The notes beneath the pieces were generated by a model that was not told where the DNA came from, did not search any database, and worked only from the letters and a program-made list of their open reading frames with translations. From Thioalkalivibrio sp. (lineage in GTDB: Bacteria > Pseudomonadota > Gammaproteobacteria > Ectothiorhodospirales > Ectothiorhodospiraceae), in NCBI GenBank assembly GCA_007136145.1, contig SLHN01000027.1:1-6315 (forward strand): a stretch of 6,315 nt of DNA. Reading direction: 5' to 3'. This document shows, piece by piece, positions 6,107-6,315 of the stretch. The translations under genes and the position numbers were made by a program. Numbering within the stretch: position 1 is the stretch's first letter; each line of letters starts with the position of its first letter.

Positions 6107-6315
6107 TCAGTCGGTGTGATTGGCCGAGCCATGCAACGCGTAGGATGCCAGCCGTCTTGCCGATACGGCGCCGGCGGGGTCGACGAATAGGGGCAGCTTG
6201 TCTGTGCCCGATCGGCGAAAGGGCTCGCCTCCTGCCCTGCCTTTACCGGGGACGGTACTGCAGGGGGGGCAGCCCCCGTCCACTGTGGTGTTGAAGGCGT
6301 TGATACGCCTGACGA
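6107..6315 (-). CDS. Possible C-terminal end of an unknown protein, truncated by the window edge
   Basis: On the - strand the frame ending in TGA at 6109-6107 is open to the window edge, giving 69 full codons with no start in view. The product is not recognised. Readable stretches are RRINAFNTTVDGGCPPCSTV, with a CxxC pair, and LFVDPAGAVSARRLASYALH near the end. The composition (Ala, Gly, Val, Asp, few Arg runs) looks more protein-like than the opposite-strand frame from 6145, which is arginine/cysteine-rich. Against it: several codons rare in GC-rich genomes (AGG, AGA, CGA, CTA, GGA), and two palindromes fall inside. An open stretch of this length can also arise by chance at this GC content. 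If real, its stop is separated from that of serS by the single base 6106. Confidence 0.35.
   Translation of the reverse strand, partial: VRRINAFNTTVDGGCPPCSTVPGKGRAGGEPFRRSGTDKLPLFVDPAGAVSARRLASYALHGSANHTD
6250..6281. repeat. REP-like imperfect palindrome downstream of serS
   Basis: GGACGG (6250-6255) pairs with CCGTCC (6276-6281). Inside, CTGC (6258-6261) pairs with GCAG (6269-6272), leaving a 2x3 internal loop and a 7-base purine loop. An alternative fold pairs the G run 6265-6269 with the C run 6273-6277. The GGGGACGG-type foot resembles the REP elements often found next to RAYT transposase genes, but this is memory-based. Only one copy is in the window, so its repeat status is unproven. 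Confidence 0.3.
6295..6310. other. Small perfect hairpin at the right edge
   Basis: AGGCGT (6295-6300), loop TGAT, ACGCCT (6305-6310) form a perfect 6-bp stem with a 4-base loop. No T-tract is visible on the - strand side; on the + strand only five further bases remain, so a terminator cannot be judged. It lies 13 bases after the larger palindrome and could belong to the same repeat unit, or could be chance within a coding sequence. Confidence 0.2.

Noticed and set aside
4822..6132. A 436-codon open frame on the strand opposite serS.
   Set aside because: Its codons are in exact antisense register with serS. Stops there require TTA, CTA or TCA in serS, which are rare in GC-rich genes, so long antisense frames are expected. 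Its protein has no family features, while serS is unmistakable.
6106..6315. A tRNA or other structured RNA gene after serS.
   Set aside because: No cloverleaf, T-loop GTTCGA-type motif or matching acceptor stem could be found; only simple hairpins are present.
1..6315. A mobile element, defence system or CRISPR array hidden in the window.
   Set aside because: No transposase, integrase, toxin, nuclease or regularly spaced repeat was seen; the genes are envelope and translation functions plus one small orphan.

Overview
The window is GC-rich, with dense, mostly bacterial-housekeeping coding. It looks like a gammaproteobacterial chromosome segment. The seryl-tRNA synthetase and MsbA proteins closely follow the gammaproteobacterial versions in their motifs, and MsbA plus an O-antigen ligase-type protein imply a Gram-negative, LPS-bearing envelope. 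I cannot fix the genus; a purple-sulfur/Ectothiorhodospira-like or Xanthomonadales-like lineage would fit, but that is a guess.

Layout: (1) At the left edge, on the + strand, is the 3' part of a sulfotransferase-family gene whose N-terminus lies outside the window. (2) Converging on it from the - strand is an O-antigen ligase/polymerase-like membrane protein. Its reading frame runs 137 bp into the 3' end of the sulfotransferase gene. (3) Upstream of the ligase, 75 bp away and co-oriented, is a complete ABC exporter of the MsbA type with all nucleotide-binding motifs intact. (4) A further 280 bp upstream, still on the - strand, is a small 105-residue protein of unknown function. (5) A 225-bp divergent intergenic region separates it from serS on the + strand, which is complete at 428 residues. 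(6) After serS, the last ~210 bp are stop-free on the - strand. They may be the C-terminal end of another gene, converging on serS with a single base between the two stop codons, or non-coding DNA with REP-like palindromes.

How the genes fit together: MsbA flips lipid A-core (or a related lipid) across the inner membrane, and an O-antigen ligase-type enzyme joins glycans to a lipid or other acceptor on the periplasmic face. The adjacent sulfotransferase could decorate a surface glycan or another acceptor. A shared cell-surface role for these three is an inference from adjacency. serS and the small protein have no obvious link to it. I found no mobile element, CRISPR array, tRNA or rRNA gene, and no clear sign of a new defence or biosynthetic system. 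The points most worth a second look are the antiparallel gene overlap, the small orphan protein and the uncertain right-hand end.
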